Shown here in pieces: positions 14,697 through 23,766 of a DNA stretch of 64,000 nt. Under the pieces are notes generated by a model that had not been told where the DNA came from, did no database searches, and saw nothing but the letters and a program-made list of their open reading frames with translations. Each line of letters begins with the position of its first letter. Positions within the stretch are counted from its first letter, which is position 1. The stretch comes from Phycisphaeraceae bacterium. GTDB taxonomy: Bacteria > Planctomycetota > Phycisphaerae > Phycisphaerales > SM1A02. Location of the stretch: contig CP054178.1 in NCBI GenBank assembly GCA_015709595.1, positions 310,001-374,000 on the forward strand. Direction: 5' to 3'. The position numbers were made by a program, and so were the translations under genes.

Positions 14697-17186
14697 GCGA
14701 GACCTCAACCTGAGGCTGTTGAGGACCACGCTGACGCTGCTAAACGCCATCGCGGCGCTCGCGATAATCGGAGAGAGCAACCAGCCCGTGAACGGGAAGA
14801 GCACGCCTGCGGCGACGGGGATACCCACGACGTTGTAGATGAACGCCCAGAAGAGGTTCTGCCGAATGGTCCGCATCGTCGCATGGGAGAGGGCAATCGC
14901 CTGAGGTACGGCCCGCAAGTCGCCCCGCATGAGCGTGATGTCCGCAGACTCCATCGCGACATCGGTGCCGGTTCCGACCGCGAGGCCGACATCGGCCTGT
15001 GCGAGCGCCGGGGCGTCGTTGATGCCGTCGCCGACCATGCCCACGACGTGACCTTCGGCCTGGAGGGCCTTGACCTTGTCCGCCTTGTCCTTGGGCAGGA
15101 CCTCCGCGAATACAAGATCCACACCGACCTGCGAAGCGACCGCTTCGGCCGTCCGCTGATTGTCGCCGGTCATCATGACCACGCGGAGGCCCAGCGCGTG
15201 CATCGTGGCGATGGCCTCCTTCGACTCGGGCCGTACCGTGTCGGCAACGGCCACGATCCCGGCTTCGCGGCCGTCCACGGCGATGAACATGGGCGTGCGC
15301 CCCATCGCAGCCAGGCTCGCGGCCTTCTCGGCAAGCGCGGGCTGGATACCGCGCTGCTCGAGCAGCGCGGCCTTGCCAACGAGCACGGCGCGGCCGTTCA
15401 CAGTGGCCTCGACGCCGTGCCCGACCAGGGCCTGGAAGCCGATCGGCTCGGTGAGGGCCAGCCCGCGTGCCATTGCCTCGCGCACAATCGCCGCGGCGAG
15501 CGGGTGCTCGCTGTGCTGCTCGGCCGATGCGGCCAGTCGCAGCAACTCGTGTTCATCGAGCGTTCCACCGGGTGCCGGGATGACGTCGGTCACGGTGGGC
15601 TTGCCGTGGGTGATGGTGCCGGTCTTGTCGAGCACGATCGCGGTCAGTTTATGCGCGGTCTCCAGCGCTTCACCGCCCTTGATGAGAATGCCCTTCTCGG
15701 CCCCGCGACCGGTCCCGACCATGATCGCCGTCGGTGTGGCCAAACCAAGGGCGCACGGGCAGGCGATGATGAGCACCGAGACCGCGGTGACCAGGGCCAT
15801 GCTCAGGCGTGAGTCCGGTGGTGACACGATCCACCACACGATGAAGGTCGTAAGTGCGATGGCGATCACGATCGGCACGAAGACGCCGCTGATCCTGTCG
15901 GCCAGGCGGGCGATCGGGGCCTTGCTGCCTTGCGCCTCCTGGACAAGCCGCACGATCTGCTGGAGTGCGGTATCGGCCCCCACCTTGGTCGCGACGAGCC
16001 GCAACGCGCCAGTCGTGTTCAGCGTGGCACCAAAGACGCTGTCGCCTGCATCCTTCTCGACGGGCACGCTCTCGCCGGTCAGCATCGATTCATCCACCGC
16101 CGACCGGCCGTTCTCGACCGTGCCGTCGACGGGGATCTTTTCGCCGGGCCGTACCAATACGCGGTCGCCGATCACCACGGCCTCGATGGGCACGTCGCCC
16201 TCGACGCCGTCCCGCAGCACTCGGGCGGTCTTGGGTTGCAGGCCGATCAGGCGTTTGATCGCCGCTGTGGTCCTCCCCGTCGCTCGGGCCTCAGAGTACT
16301 TGCCCAGAAGGATGAGCACGATGATGACCGCCGCAGCCTCAAAGTAGACCGGCACCGCGTGCGCACCGCCCGCTGCCGCGGCAGCGTCGTGCAAACCGTG
16401 CGCCGCCCCGCCCGCCCCCGCCGCGCCGCCCGTGACCCCCGCGAAGAATGAAGGCCAGATCGTTGCCGCCAGTGAGTAGACGTAGGCTGCGCCCGTGCCC
16501 ATCGCGACCAGCGTGTCCATGTTCGCGCTGAAGTGGCGGAGGCCCTTCCAGGCGGAGCGGAAGAACTGCCACCCGCACCAGAAGAGCACCGGAGTGGTCA
16601 GCGCAAGCTGGAGCCAGTTGATCCAGGCGACGTTGAACGCCTCGATCTTGCCGTGCGACATTGCGATGACCAGAACCGGCAGCGAGAGCGCCGCGCCCAC
16701 GATCATCTTGGTGAGCAGGCGCTTTGCCTCAGTCTCGCCCACATTCATGTGGGCCGAGTGGTCGTCGCCAAGGCTCGACGCGTTCTGACTTGGGGTGTGC
16801 GACCGAAACCCATGCGACGCATGCTCATGCATCGTCGTCGCGAGGTCGTGGCCGTGATGTCCGTGCGGTGTTTGAGGTCTGGACGATGTGGCCGCGGGAA
16901 TGATCGCCTTGTACCCAATGTCGTCCACCGCCTTCGCCAGGGCCTCCGGGTGGGTCGCCGCTGGGTCGAACTTGACCGTTGCCACCTTGGTAGCGAAGTT
17001 GACGCTCGCGGTGGCAACGCCGGGTTGCTTGGCCAGACGCTTCTCGATGCGCATGGCGCAGGAGGCGCACGTCATGCCCTCGATGGGCAGATCGCAGCGT
17101 TCCATGGCGGTCTGAGTAGGGTGCGATTGCGAGATATCACTGCCGTGCAAGGAGGCACGGTTATCGCCGACGTTCGTGGCGTTCAT
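14685..17186 (-). CDS. copA: copper-exporting P1B-type ATPase
   Basis: The protein has 833 residues and pumps Cu(I) out of the cytoplasm using ATP. In order it has an N-terminal metal-binding HMA domain with MTCASC near residue 39, a His-rich linker (about 104-155, with HGHHGH and HEHASH), eight expected membrane helices, TGES near 367, the ion-pathway motif CPCALG near 474, DKTGT (phosphorylated Asp near 519) and GDGINDAP near 718. CPC identifies the Cu(I)/Ag(I) group. It is the third gene of a minus-strand operon after copZ and csoR, 42 nt from csoR. All catalytic residues are present, but transcription from the operon promoter must now cross an insertion in copZ. Confidence 0.93.
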   Translation of the reverse strand: MNATNVGDNRASLHGSDISQSHPTQTAMERCDLPIEGMTCASCAMRIEKRLAKQPGVATASVNFATKVATVKFDPAATHPEALAKAVDDIGYKAIIPAATSSRPQTPHGHHGHDLATTMHEHASHGFRSHTPSQNASSLGDDHSAHMNVGETEAKRLLTKMIVGAALSLPVLVIAMSHGKIEAFNVAWINWLQLALTTPVLFWCGWQFFRSAWKGLRHFSANMDTLVAMGTGAAYVYSLAATIWPSFFAGVTGGAAGAGGAAHGLHDAAAAAGGAHAVPVYFEAAAVIIVLILLGKYSEARATGRTTAAIKRLIGLQPKTARVLRDGVEGDVPIEAVVIGDRVLVRPGEKIPVDGTVENGRSAVDESMLTGESVPVEKDAGDSVFGATLNTTGALRLVATKVGADTALQQIVRLVQEAQGSKAPIARLADRISGVFVPIVIAIALTTFIVWWIVSPPDSRLSMALVTAVSVLIIACPCALGLATPTAIMVGTGRGAEKGILIKGGEALETAHKLTAIVLDKTGTITHGKPTVTDVIPAPGGTLDEHELLRLAASAEQHSEHPLAAAIVREAMARGLALTEPIGFQALVGHGVEATVNGRAVLVGKAALLEQRGIQPALAEKAASLAAMGRTPMFIAVDGREAGIVAVADTVRPESKEAIATMHALGLRVVMMTGDNQRTAEAVASQVGVDLVFAEVLPKDKADKVKALQAEGHVVGMVGDGINDAPALAQADVGLAVGTGTDVAMESADITLMRGDLRAVPQAIALSHATMRTIRQNLFWAFIYNVVGIPVAAGVLFPFTGWLLSPIIASAAMAFSSVSVVLNSLRLRSRSAT

Positions 17187-17228
17187 GGCTTGGGCCTCTG
17201 TGTGTTATAGCGTGGCGCGGAGTGGCAC

Positions 17229-17675
17229 TTAGCGTGCAATCCTTCCGACCAGCTCGATCAGTTCTTCGACCATCGCAGTCTGCTGTTCCTTATCTCCGTG
17301 CATGGCGCGGCTGGCGCAATGCCCGAGGTGGTTCCGCAGCAAGTTTTTCGCGACAGCTCGCAGCGATTCCTGCACGGCCGCACACTGCTGGATGATGTCG
17401 GCGCAGTAGCGATCCTCCTCGATCATCGCGGCAATCCCGCGCACTTGCCCCTCGATCCGCTTGAGGTGTTTCAGGTTCGCCGCCTTGAGCCCCGCGTCCA
17501 CACCGGCCGCGTGCGCGCCCGGACCGACGCCATCACTCGCGGCTTCCACCCCTCCCGCAGCACCGCACCCGCAGCACGCTGCACCGGCCGCGCCATCCGC
17601 TGATGTGTGGCCTGCGCTGTTTACGCTCCCGACGGTGCCCGCTTGTCCATTGCTCGTTAAACGCTGCTTCTTCAT
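17229..17675 (-). CDS. csoR: CsoR-family metal-sensing repressor
   Basis: The all-helical DUF156/CsoR fold is seen from residue about 55: HLKRIEGQVRGIAAMIEEDR, YCADIIQQCAAV, then NHLGHC. The Cys of RYC and the His and Cys of NHLGHC are the three Cu(I) ligands of CsoR, so copper is the likely inducer. The start at 17675 (MKKQRL) is listed; TTG/ATG codons up to 17702 are in frame. The N-terminal 50 residues are unusual, Gly/Ala-rich with a CCGCG cluster that could bind metal. The gene lies between copZ and copA. Apo-CsoR should bind the ATACT-N7-AGTAT sites at 19388 and 29158. Confidence 0.88.
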   Translation of the reverse strand: MKKQRLTSNGQAGTVGSVNSAGHTSADGAAGAACCGCGAAGGVEAASDGVGPGAHAAGVDAGLKAANLKHLKRIEGQVRGIAAMIEEDRYCADIIQQCAAVQESLRAVAKNLLRNHLGHCASRAMHGDKEQQTAMVEELIELVGRIAR

Positions 17676-17833
17676 GGGTGATGACCTCTTCGTTGCCAAC
17701 ATCGCTCGCCGCTACACACGCAGATCTCAGCCGCAGCATCCGCCCCGGACGGCATTCTGCTTCGCTCCGCCGCAGCATGAGGCCCCGGGGGCCGCTTGAG
17801 CAGAGCCGCCCGTAGACGCCGCGCTCGCCTTAG

Positions 17834-19131
17834 CAGGCTGTTGAAGAACCCCCCAAACACGCGCCGAATCGCGCAACCGGTGAGGGTGGATGTGCGAAGA
17901 TGGTGTGCATGAGAGGCACACCCGAGCGTCAGGTTCCGATCTTCCACACCTTCAACGTCGAGGATCTGATCGAGCCGGATCATCCGTTGCGGGCGATCAA
18001 GCGGATGGTCGATCGGGCGCTCTCGGACATGAGCCGGACGTTCAACGCGGCGTACAGCGACACGGGCCGGCCGGGTGTGCCCCCGGAGACGCTGCTCAAG
18101 GCCCTGCTCCTGCAGTGCCTGTACACGGTCCGGTCCGAGCGGGAGCTGTGCCGGCGGCTCAAGACCGACCTGCTCTTCCGGTGGTTCCTGGACCTGCGGC
18201 CCTCCGACGAGGTCTTCGACCACGCGGTGTTCAGCCACAACCGGGAACGCCTGGCCGAGCACGGGATCACGCCGAAGTTCTTCGACACGGTGGTGAAGCA
18301 GGCCCTGGCGCTGGGATTGACCAGCGATGAGCACTTCACGGTGGATGGGACGCTGATCCAGAGCCACGCCTCGCTCAAGAGCCTCAAGAGGATCGAGCGG
18401 GAGGAACGCCGCAAGGATGACGATCCACCCTCCGGGGGTCGCAACGCATCCGTGGACTTCAAGGGGGAGAAGCGGGCCAACGCCACGCACCGGAGCACGA
18501 CCGATCCCGAAGCGCGGCTGTACAAGAAGGGGGACGGCGTGGGGGCGTTCCTGTGCCACTCGGCCCACGCCCTCTCCGAGAACCGGCACGGGCTGATCGT
18601 GGCGGTGCGTGTGGAGGAGGCCAACGGAACGGCGGAACGGGCCAGCGCGCTGCGGATGCTCGATCACGCCGAACGCGGGCACGGCGTGCGGCCGTGGACG
18701 CTGGGGGCGGACAAGGGGTACGACGCGGGGCCGTTCCTGGTGGAGCTGGAGAAGCGCTGGATCGAGCCGCACATCGCGATCAAGTCGGGACGGATCGATC
18801 CGATGAGCGAGCGTTCCGATCAGGGCACGTGGGCCCGGTGGTTCGTGCGGCAGGAGCAAAGGAGAGCCGGGTTCAGGACCAGCCAGCGACGACGAAAGCT
18901 CGTCGAGGAGTTCTTCGGGTGGGTCAAGACGGTGGCGGGGCTGAGGCGGGCCAGGCACGTGGGGCGAGAGAAGATCACGCAGTGCTTCGAACTGGCCGCC
19001 GCGGCGTACAACCTCGTGCGGATGAGAACCCTGACGGCCGCGTGAAGGGCCGAATGATCGCACAGCCCAGAGACAACGCGAGTTCCGAGGTAGACTCAGT
19101 GTGCCGTGATGGACGGTTGTTCAACAGCCTG
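17834..19131 (+). mobile_element. IS5-superfamily insertion sequence, 1298 bp, intact
   Basis: The element is bounded by inverted repeats that start CAGGCTGTTGAA. The left copy is 17834-17850, and the right copy is 19115-19131 on the other strand; they match at 16 of 17 bases. It is flanked by a 4-bp direct repeat TTAG at 17830-17833 and 19132-19135, which fits the YTAR target preference known for the IS5 group. The single transposase gene runs plus, opposite to the copper operon. Both ends, the duplication and the full-length transposase suggest a recent and possibly still mobile insertion. Whether it belongs to IS5 or to IS1182 cannot be settled without a database. Confidence 0.9.
17900..19045 (+). 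CDS. IS5/IS1182-type DDE transposase
   Basis: The protein has 381 residues. The N-terminal DUF772-like part reads DHPLRAIKRMVDRALSDM and LLKALLLQCLYTVRSERELC. The catalytic acidic residues appear as VDGT (first Asp, in HFTVDGTLIQSHAS), ADKGYD (second Asp) and EEFFGWVKTV (Glu), the DDE layout of the IS4/IS5 group. It is the only gene of the element, intact and of normal length for the family. ATG 17900 (MVCM) is listed; the second Met is three codons on. Confidence 0.9.
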   Translation: MVCMRGTPERQVPIFHTFNVEDLIEPDHPLRAIKRMVDRALSDMSRTFNAAYSDTGRPGVPPETLLKALLLQCLYTVRSERELCRRLKTDLLFRWFLDLRPSDEVFDHAVFSHNRERLAEHGITPKFFDTVVKQALALGLTSDEHFTVDGTLIQSHASLKSLKRIEREERRKDDDPPSGGRNASVDFKGEKRANATHRSTTDPEARLYKKGDGVGAFLCHSAHALSENRHGLIVAVRVEEANGTAERASALRMLDHAERGHGVRPWTLGADKGYDAGPFLVELEKRWIEPHIAIKSGRIDPMSERSDQGTWARWFVRQEQRRAGFRTSQRRRKLVEEFFGWVKTVAGLRRARHVGREKITQCFELAAAAYNLVRMRTLTAA

Positions 19132-19384
19132 TTAGCCGCGTAGCCGGCCTCGCCCAACGCGTTGACGGCCTGGGCCACGGTCAGCCCATCGGGTGCGGTG
19201 ATCTCGGCGCGACCCACTGCGACCGACCGGACGCCCACGCCCGGCACGGCAGCCAGTGCCTTGGTGACGGCCCGAACGCAGTGCCCGCAGGTCATTCCGT
19301 CGATAGTGAGCGTGAACGAGCCCGGGTCGGCGGTGGTGGAAGGAGGATTCGTTGTGGTCTTCGTCATGGCTGACTTCCTTTCAA

Positions 19385-19413
19385 AGTATACTCCCCCCCA
19401 GTATGTACGTCTA
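19385..19413 (-). promoter_or_regulatory. copZ-csoR-copA promoter with CsoR-type operator
   Basis: On the minus strand, TAGACG (19413-19408) and TATACT (19390-19385) are separated by 17 bases and fit a sigma-70 promoter. The operator ATACT-N7-AGTAT at 19388-19404 has a spacer of seven consecutive G/C pairs and overlaps both the promoter spacer and the -10 box. G/C-rich centres flanked by AT arms are typical of CsoR sites. A bound repressor would block polymerase. The copZ start codon is 18 bases beyond the -10 box. Confidence 0.72.
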
Positions 19414-19512
19414 GTTTGATGCGTGGGTTCACACTCGGTTTCAGAAAGGCGCAACCCTTCAGCGGCACCATCGCCCTCCAGAGATATCCTTCCATAGACC
19501 GAACACATTTCT

Positions 19513-20886
19513 TCATCGCACGCTGCCGCCCGCCGCCCGCTCCAGTTCGATCGCGGCGAGCAGCGCGTCGCGTTCCAGGTCCAGCAGCGTCCGGCGTGCC
19601 TCAATCAGTTCGCGCTGCGCATCGAGGAGCACAGTCACGTCGGCCTGGCCTGCCTTGAGCGCGGCCTCGGCAAGGGCCAGGTTCCGTTCCGAGATTGTCA
19701 GCACAGTCGAGCGGTATTCCTCAACCAGTCTCGAGGCGCTGTCGAGATCAACCCACGCAACACGGGCCTCGCGTATGGCCCGCTGCGAAGCGGCTTCATA
19801 GGAAGCAAGGGCAACGCGGGCGAGCGACCCGGCTTTGGCGATCTGGGCGGCGTTGGTGTCGAAGATCGGGATGCCGACGTCAAGGACAGGCCCGAGGGAC
19901 TTGCTGCCGTCGGCCTCGCGCTCGAAGTCGGCCCCAAGCCCGAAGTCCCGCAGGCGGCTCTTCTCTTCGGTGGAGAGGTCGGCTTGTTGCGCCGTCACGA
20001 CCGACCGGGCCGCCGCGACGTCCAGCCGCTGCGAGAGCGCGAGGGCGACAGCGCCCGACTCGTCGATGGGGGTGGCGAGCGGCATCGAACCCGCTGCATC
20101 AACGGACCACTCCGCGCTCTCGGCCGCGAAGCCGATGAACTCGAGCATGATGCGGCGTTCCTTCGCCAGGTCGCGGGCGACGAGCGCACGTTCCGCCTCG
20201 GCTTTGGCAAGTTGCTGCCGGGCGCGGTTGACATCCAGCGTCGTCCCCTCACCGCCGCGTACGCGGGTGTCAAGGGATTCGATGCTCCTGCGGATGGTCG
20301 TGAGATTCTCATCGGAGAGGGCGAGTGCTCTCTCGCCGAAGGCGATGCGTGCGTGCGTGGCCTTCACGTCCGCGACCAGTCGCAGCGCCTTATCGGAGAC
20401 ATCAAGCACGGTCTGGTTGAGCCGGGCATCGGCGGCCTTGACCTTACCGTCTCGGAGCCACAACGCCGTGAACGACTGCACCACCGAGGCACCAAAAAAC
20501 GTACCCCCGCTCACGGGATCGACCGGGAACCGCAGCGTCAGTCCGAGCACCGGATTCGGAAGCAGACCCGCCTGAACCAAGTCCGCCCGCGACGCGGCGA
20601 TCTGCTCGACCTGCGAGCGGATCTCGCGGTTGTTACGGAGAGCCATCACGAGCGCCGCTTCCCGCGTCAGTGGCGAGCGCCCATCCCACGTCGTCAAGGC
20701 CGCTTCCCACGGCTGCGACCACACCGGCGTCACGCCGGAGCGATCGCCGATGGTCGAAGCGGCACGGCCGATATCCGGCGTGGGGTCCAGCGAGGCGCAC
20801 CCGCCCGCGATCAGTGCAAGCGCGAGGGCAAACGTCGCGGGCGTGCAGGAGAAGAGGGAACGCTGACGAGTCGGCTGGCGCATCAT
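19513..20886 (-). CDS. outer-membrane efflux channel, TolC/CusC type
   Basis: The protein has 457 residues from ATG 20886 (GGAGAC upstream). A lipoprotein signal ends at AGGC, as in CusC. The rest is the TolC repeat of long helices with LTREAALVMALRNNREIRSQ, TLDVNRARQQLAKAEAERAL, QADLSTEEKS and EAALKAGQADVTVLLDAQRE. It would form the trimeric outer-membrane exit for the RND pump of the same operon. It is the last gene of that operon. From its stop to the copZ promoter there are only about 100 bases, with no obvious terminator. Confidence 0.82.
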   Translation of the reverse strand: MMRQPTRQRSLFSCTPATFALALALIAGGCASLDPTPDIGRAASTIGDRSGVTPVWSQPWEAALTTWDGRSPLTREAALVMALRNNREIRSQVEQIAASRADLVQAGLLPNPVLGLTLRFPVDPVSGGTFFGASVVQSFTALWLRDGKVKAADARLNQTVLDVSDKALRLVADVKATHARIAFGERALALSDENLTTIRRSIESLDTRVRGGEGTTLDVNRARQQLAKAEAERALVARDLAKERRIMLEFIGFAAESAEWSVDAAGSMPLATPIDESGAVALALSQRLDVAAARSVVTAQQADLSTEEKSRLRDFGLGADFEREADGSKSLGPVLDVGIPIFDTNAAQIAKAGSLARVALASYEAASQRAIREARVAWVDLDSASRLVEEYRSTVLTISERNLALAEAALKAGQADVTVLLDAQRELIEARRTLLDLERDALLAAIELERAAGGSVR

Positions 20887-20949
20887 GCGGAAGGTCTCCA
20901 AGCGGGAATCGGCCCGCGCCGCGTCCGCGGGGCGGGACGGTGGGTGCGA

Positions 20950-21753
20950 TTACTTGTGCTCGTGGCCGCCGCTCGCGCCGTGCCCGATCTCGGGCTTCGT
21001 GTTGGCGTCGGCGGCGGGTTTCTTTTCCGCCCGGCTCGACCAGTGAAGGTGCGCGATCCGGGGCGTGCCGCTGTCGTCCACCACGACGTAGGTCGCGGCA
21101 GCGAGGAAGTTCCGCGGCGCATCGGGGTGGTTGGGGTCGGGCGCCGTGAACGAGCCGATCTGCCGGACGATCGAGGTCGAGCCAAAGGTCTGCACGTCTT
21201 CTTTGGTCACGGTCATCACGAAGCCGGGCATCTCCTTGAGCTCGGGCAGGAGGTGGTGATCCCGGTAGGTCTCCCACGTCCCCTCGTCGCCCGCGTTCTC
21301 ACTCACGGTCGCGCGGCCTTTGTCAAGGAAGAGGGCGTTGAGAGCCGTCGCATCCGCCGTGCCGCACGCGGCGAGGTAATCACGGGCGATCTTCAGTGCC
21401 GGGTTGCTCGCCGCGTTGATTGCCGAAACGGCTTCAGGAGATACCTTGGTCAGGAGCGCCATCTTCGCCTCGTCGGACTTGCGGTCCCACTTGCGGTCGC
21501 AGCCTGGGCAGCAGAAGCCGATGGTGACGCCCTTGAACTGGCGCGTCGGCGAGTCGGCATCCACCTCGTTCTCCATGATCGGGCAGAGTTTGTTGACGGG
21601 TTTGGGCGCGGGCTGGGCCGGTGCTGATGCGGCGGGTTGCGTGGGCGCGGCTGGCGGCTGGGGCTGCGCCGCCCAGGCGGCAGCGCTGATGATTCCACCG
21701 CCGAGCACGAGCGCGGCGAGTGAACGGGTGAACACGATGGGGGCCTTCTTCAT
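20950..21753 (-). CDS. secreted protein with Cys metal site and SnoaL-like domain
   Basis: The protein has 267 residues with a Sec signal (SLAALVLGGGIISAAAWAA) and a Pro/Ala linker. A TRASH/YHS-like cysteine unit follows (NKLCPIMENEVDAD, then IGFCCPGCDRKW), which offers a heavy-metal site. The rest (about residues 110-245) looks like a SnoaL/NTF2-type fold with TWETYRDHHLLPELKEMP, and the tail is His-rich (GHGASGGHEHK). It lies between the 632-residue metal protein and the outer-membrane channel, and probably captures or delivers copper in the periplasm. No enzyme activity is claimed. Confidence 0.6.
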   Translation of the reverse strand: MKKAPIVFTRSLAALVLGGGIISAAAWAAQPQPPAAPTQPAASAPAQPAPKPVNKLCPIMENEVDADSPTRQFKGVTIGFCCPGCDRKWDRKSDEAKMALLTKVSPEAVSAINAASNPALKIARDYLAACGTADATALNALFLDKGRATVSENAGDEGTWETYRDHHLLPELKEMPGFVMTVTKEDVQTFGSTSIVRQIGSFTAPDPNHPDAPRNFLAAATYVVVDDSGTPRIAHLHWSSRAEKKPAADANTKPEIGHGASGGHEHK

Positions 21754-21867
21754 GGGTTTGACTCCGGGAAACTTGGATTAGGACTGTTGAACGACCGATG
21801 AGCGGCCCAGCGGTCTGGGCAGACGGGATGCCACCGCGCTGGCTCTCGCCCAGCGCGGCGGCGACGA

Positions 21868-23766
21868 TCACTTCTTGATGTACTCGCTGGGATCAAGGAC
21901 CTCTTTGGGCGAGGTCTTGGCGAGCAGCACGTACTCGTCGATGCACGGCGGGCAGCAGAACTCGTAGGTCTTGCCACCGATGATCCATGTGAACTTGGGG
22001 TTCGCCTTGGTCATCGTGATCGGGCAGATCTTGTCGCCGGCCTTGGGCTTCATGTCGTGCTTGGCCATCTTGCCCTTGTACTTCTCGCCCGCAGTCACCG
22101 AGCCGTTGGCCTTGATGTCGGCCTCGGTGTAGATGCCACCCGGCGTGAGGTAGAGCGCTCGCTCTTCGTCGGCGTCTACGCCCGCGGGCATGGCGTCCCC
22201 CCCTCCGTCGCCACCATGTCCACCCTTGGCCGAAGAGGCCGCGATCGCCGCGACGAACTTGCCCATCCTGTCGGTGTCGCTCATCGCGTCCCACTTCGCG
22301 GCGGAGGCCGCATCGTGGAATGCGACGGCCTGGCCCTTGAAGTCGCGGGTGATCATGGCGTCGGCCGCGTCGGCGGTAATAGGGCAGACGGTGTTGGCCG
22401 GGGCGGCGCTCACCGGCCCCTTCTCCACCGCGAACGTGAAGGGCACCGTCAAGACCTGCTCCTTCTCAGCAGTGCCCACGTTGAACTGGCCCCATGCTTT
22501 GTAGATTCCAGGCTCCTTGAAGTGGGCTTCGAAGTCCACCTTGGGCCCGCCGGTCTGGGGTGCCGTCTTGGAGGCAACGCCGCCGTGGCCCGCGTGCTCG
22601 TTCTTCGTCGTCTCTGCGCCATGTCCCCCGTGGTCATCGTGCCCGCCCGCCCCGTGCTCGTCACCCTCGTGCGGATGCGCGTGGACGAACTGCGTGCCGT
22701 CCTGGCTGATGATGACCAGATGCCCCATCGCACCCAGGTACGGTCGGAGCGTTGTGACGGGCTTGCCGCCCTTGGTGATGGTAAACGACATGTGCGCCTT
22801 GCCACCGGCCTTGATGGTCCCCTCCGTGTCGAGCGCGACGGTGAAGCCGTCGATGGTCTTGGGCTTGTCCGCATCGACCATCAGCGCAACGGCGGCCATG
22901 GGCGTTCCGCTCGCGGTCACCTTCACCGGCACCACCTGCTGCGGCGAACCTTTGGGCGTGAAGTCGAAGTAGAGCGTGTACTCGCCACCCGCCGGGAAGG
23001 TGATGGGGATGGTGAACGAGCCATCGGCGTGCCGCGCGGGATGCTCGTGCGCGAACCACGAGAGATCCTTGCTCACCACCAGCAGGTGCAGCACCTTCTC
23101 GTGAACGGTGTCGAGGTCTTTGACGGGTGTCCCCTTCGCGTCCTTGAGGGTAAAGACCATCGGCGCGGCCTTGCCCGCCTCGATCGCTTTGTCATCTTCG
23201 GCCGCAACCGTGACCGTGTGCGTGACCGGGGCCGCCTCGGCGCCGTGGCCGTGGTCGTGCCCGTCCGCCATCGCGGGCGCGAGCGCAGCGACCTTGGCCG
23301 CCGCCGCCTTCACGGGCGCGAACGCCGCCTTGCTCTTGGCGACATCGCCCGCGTCGGCGATGTTGTGGAGGTTGTCCGCCGCCTCGGCGAGTTCCTTGCT
23401 GGCGAGGTTGATGTCTTTCACCCTCTCGCGCGGTACGCCGCTCTCCTTGGCGAGCGCGAGTGCCCCGAGCGTCTTGGCGAGCGTGGCGACGGCGTTGGCC
23501 TTGTCCGAGACGCCCGCGATGGACCCACCCGCGAGCGCCGCGTCCATCGCCTTCACATCCGCGGCGATGCGTTGCGCCGCATCGGCGAACGACCCAGCCT
23601 TGGCGACTTCGCCGTGCGCGTGGCCGTCGTCCTTGTGGCCGGGCTGCCCCCCTGCGCCCGGCTTGTCGTCGCCGTGGCTGTGCTGGGCGAGAGCACTCGG
23701 CGCGGTGGCGAGTGCGAGGCCGGATGCGAGGATCAACGACAGGACTGGAAGACGTGAACGATTCAT
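21868..23766 (-). CDS. multidomain periplasmic metal-binding protein with two YHS/TRASH-like units
   Basis: The protein has 632 residues, with ATG 23766 overlapping the stop of the RND pump (ATGA). A signal peptide (LILASGLALATAPSALA) is followed by a His/Asp-rich stretch (AQHSHGDDK, GHKDDGHAHGE), a helical segment (about 55-160) and beta-rich domains (PMVFTLKDAKGTPVKDLDTV, LHLLVVSKDLSWFAHEHP) with another long His-rich loop near 370-400. Two C-terminal cysteine units follow: VCPITADAADAMITRDFKGQ and KICPITMTKANPKFTW with FCCPPCIDEY. The HEHP and HAHPHEGDEH motifs recur in periplasmic copper or silver proteins. It probably supplies metal to, or buffers it for, the pump. Confidence 0.65.
   Translation of the reverse strand: MNRSRLPVLSLILASGLALATAPSALAQHSHGDDKPGAGGQPGHKDDGHAHGEVAKAGSFADAAQRIAADVKAMDAALAGGSIAGVSDKANAVATLAKTLGALALAKESGVPRERVKDINLASKELAEAADNLHNIADAGDVAKSKAAFAPVKAAAAKVAALAPAMADGHDHGHGAEAAPVTHTVTVAAEDDKAIEAGKAAPMVFTLKDAKGTPVKDLDTVHEKVLHLLVVSKDLSWFAHEHPARHADGSFTIPITFPAGGEYTLYFDFTPKGSPQQVVPVKVTASGTPMAAVALMVDADKPKTIDGFTVALDTEGTIKAGGKAHMSFTITKGGKPVTTLRPYLGAMGHLVIISQDGTQFVHAHPHEGDEHGAGGHDDHGGHGAETTKNEHAGHGGVASKTAPQTGGPKVDFEAHFKEPGIYKAWGQFNVGTAEKEQVLTVPFTFAVEKGPVSAAPANTVCPITADAADAMITRDFKGQAVAFHDAASAAKWDAMSDTDRMGKFVAAIAASSAKGGHGGDGGGDAMPAGVDADEERALYLTPGGIYTEADIKANGSVTAGEKYKGKMAKHDMKPKAGDKICPITMTKANPKFTWIIGGKTYEFCCPPCIDEYVLLAKTSPKEVLDPSEYIKK

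Larger units (their letters stand above)
17727..19367 (-). pseudogene. copZ: copper chaperone gene copZ split by an insertion sequence
   Basis: The start at 19367 has AAAGGAAG upstream. The HMA domain reads FTLTIDGMTCGHCVRAVTKA through ALGEAGYAA, with the MTCGHC Cu(I) site. There the frame enters the insertion sequence (17834-19131). On the far side the same frame resumes as KASAASTGG and ends in a Cys-rich tail, ASCCGGAKQ and GGCCG, at 17727. Removing the element and one TTAG copy (1302 bp, a multiple of three) restores an open frame of 112 residues. The truncated form still encodes the complete HMA domain and then runs into IS sequence, so a partly active chaperone could be made, but without the Cys tail. 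Confidence 0.88.

Noticed and set aside
17672-19063. Open frame opposite the transposase
   Set aside because: It is the reverse shadow of the transposase; the real minus-strand coding there is the split copZ.
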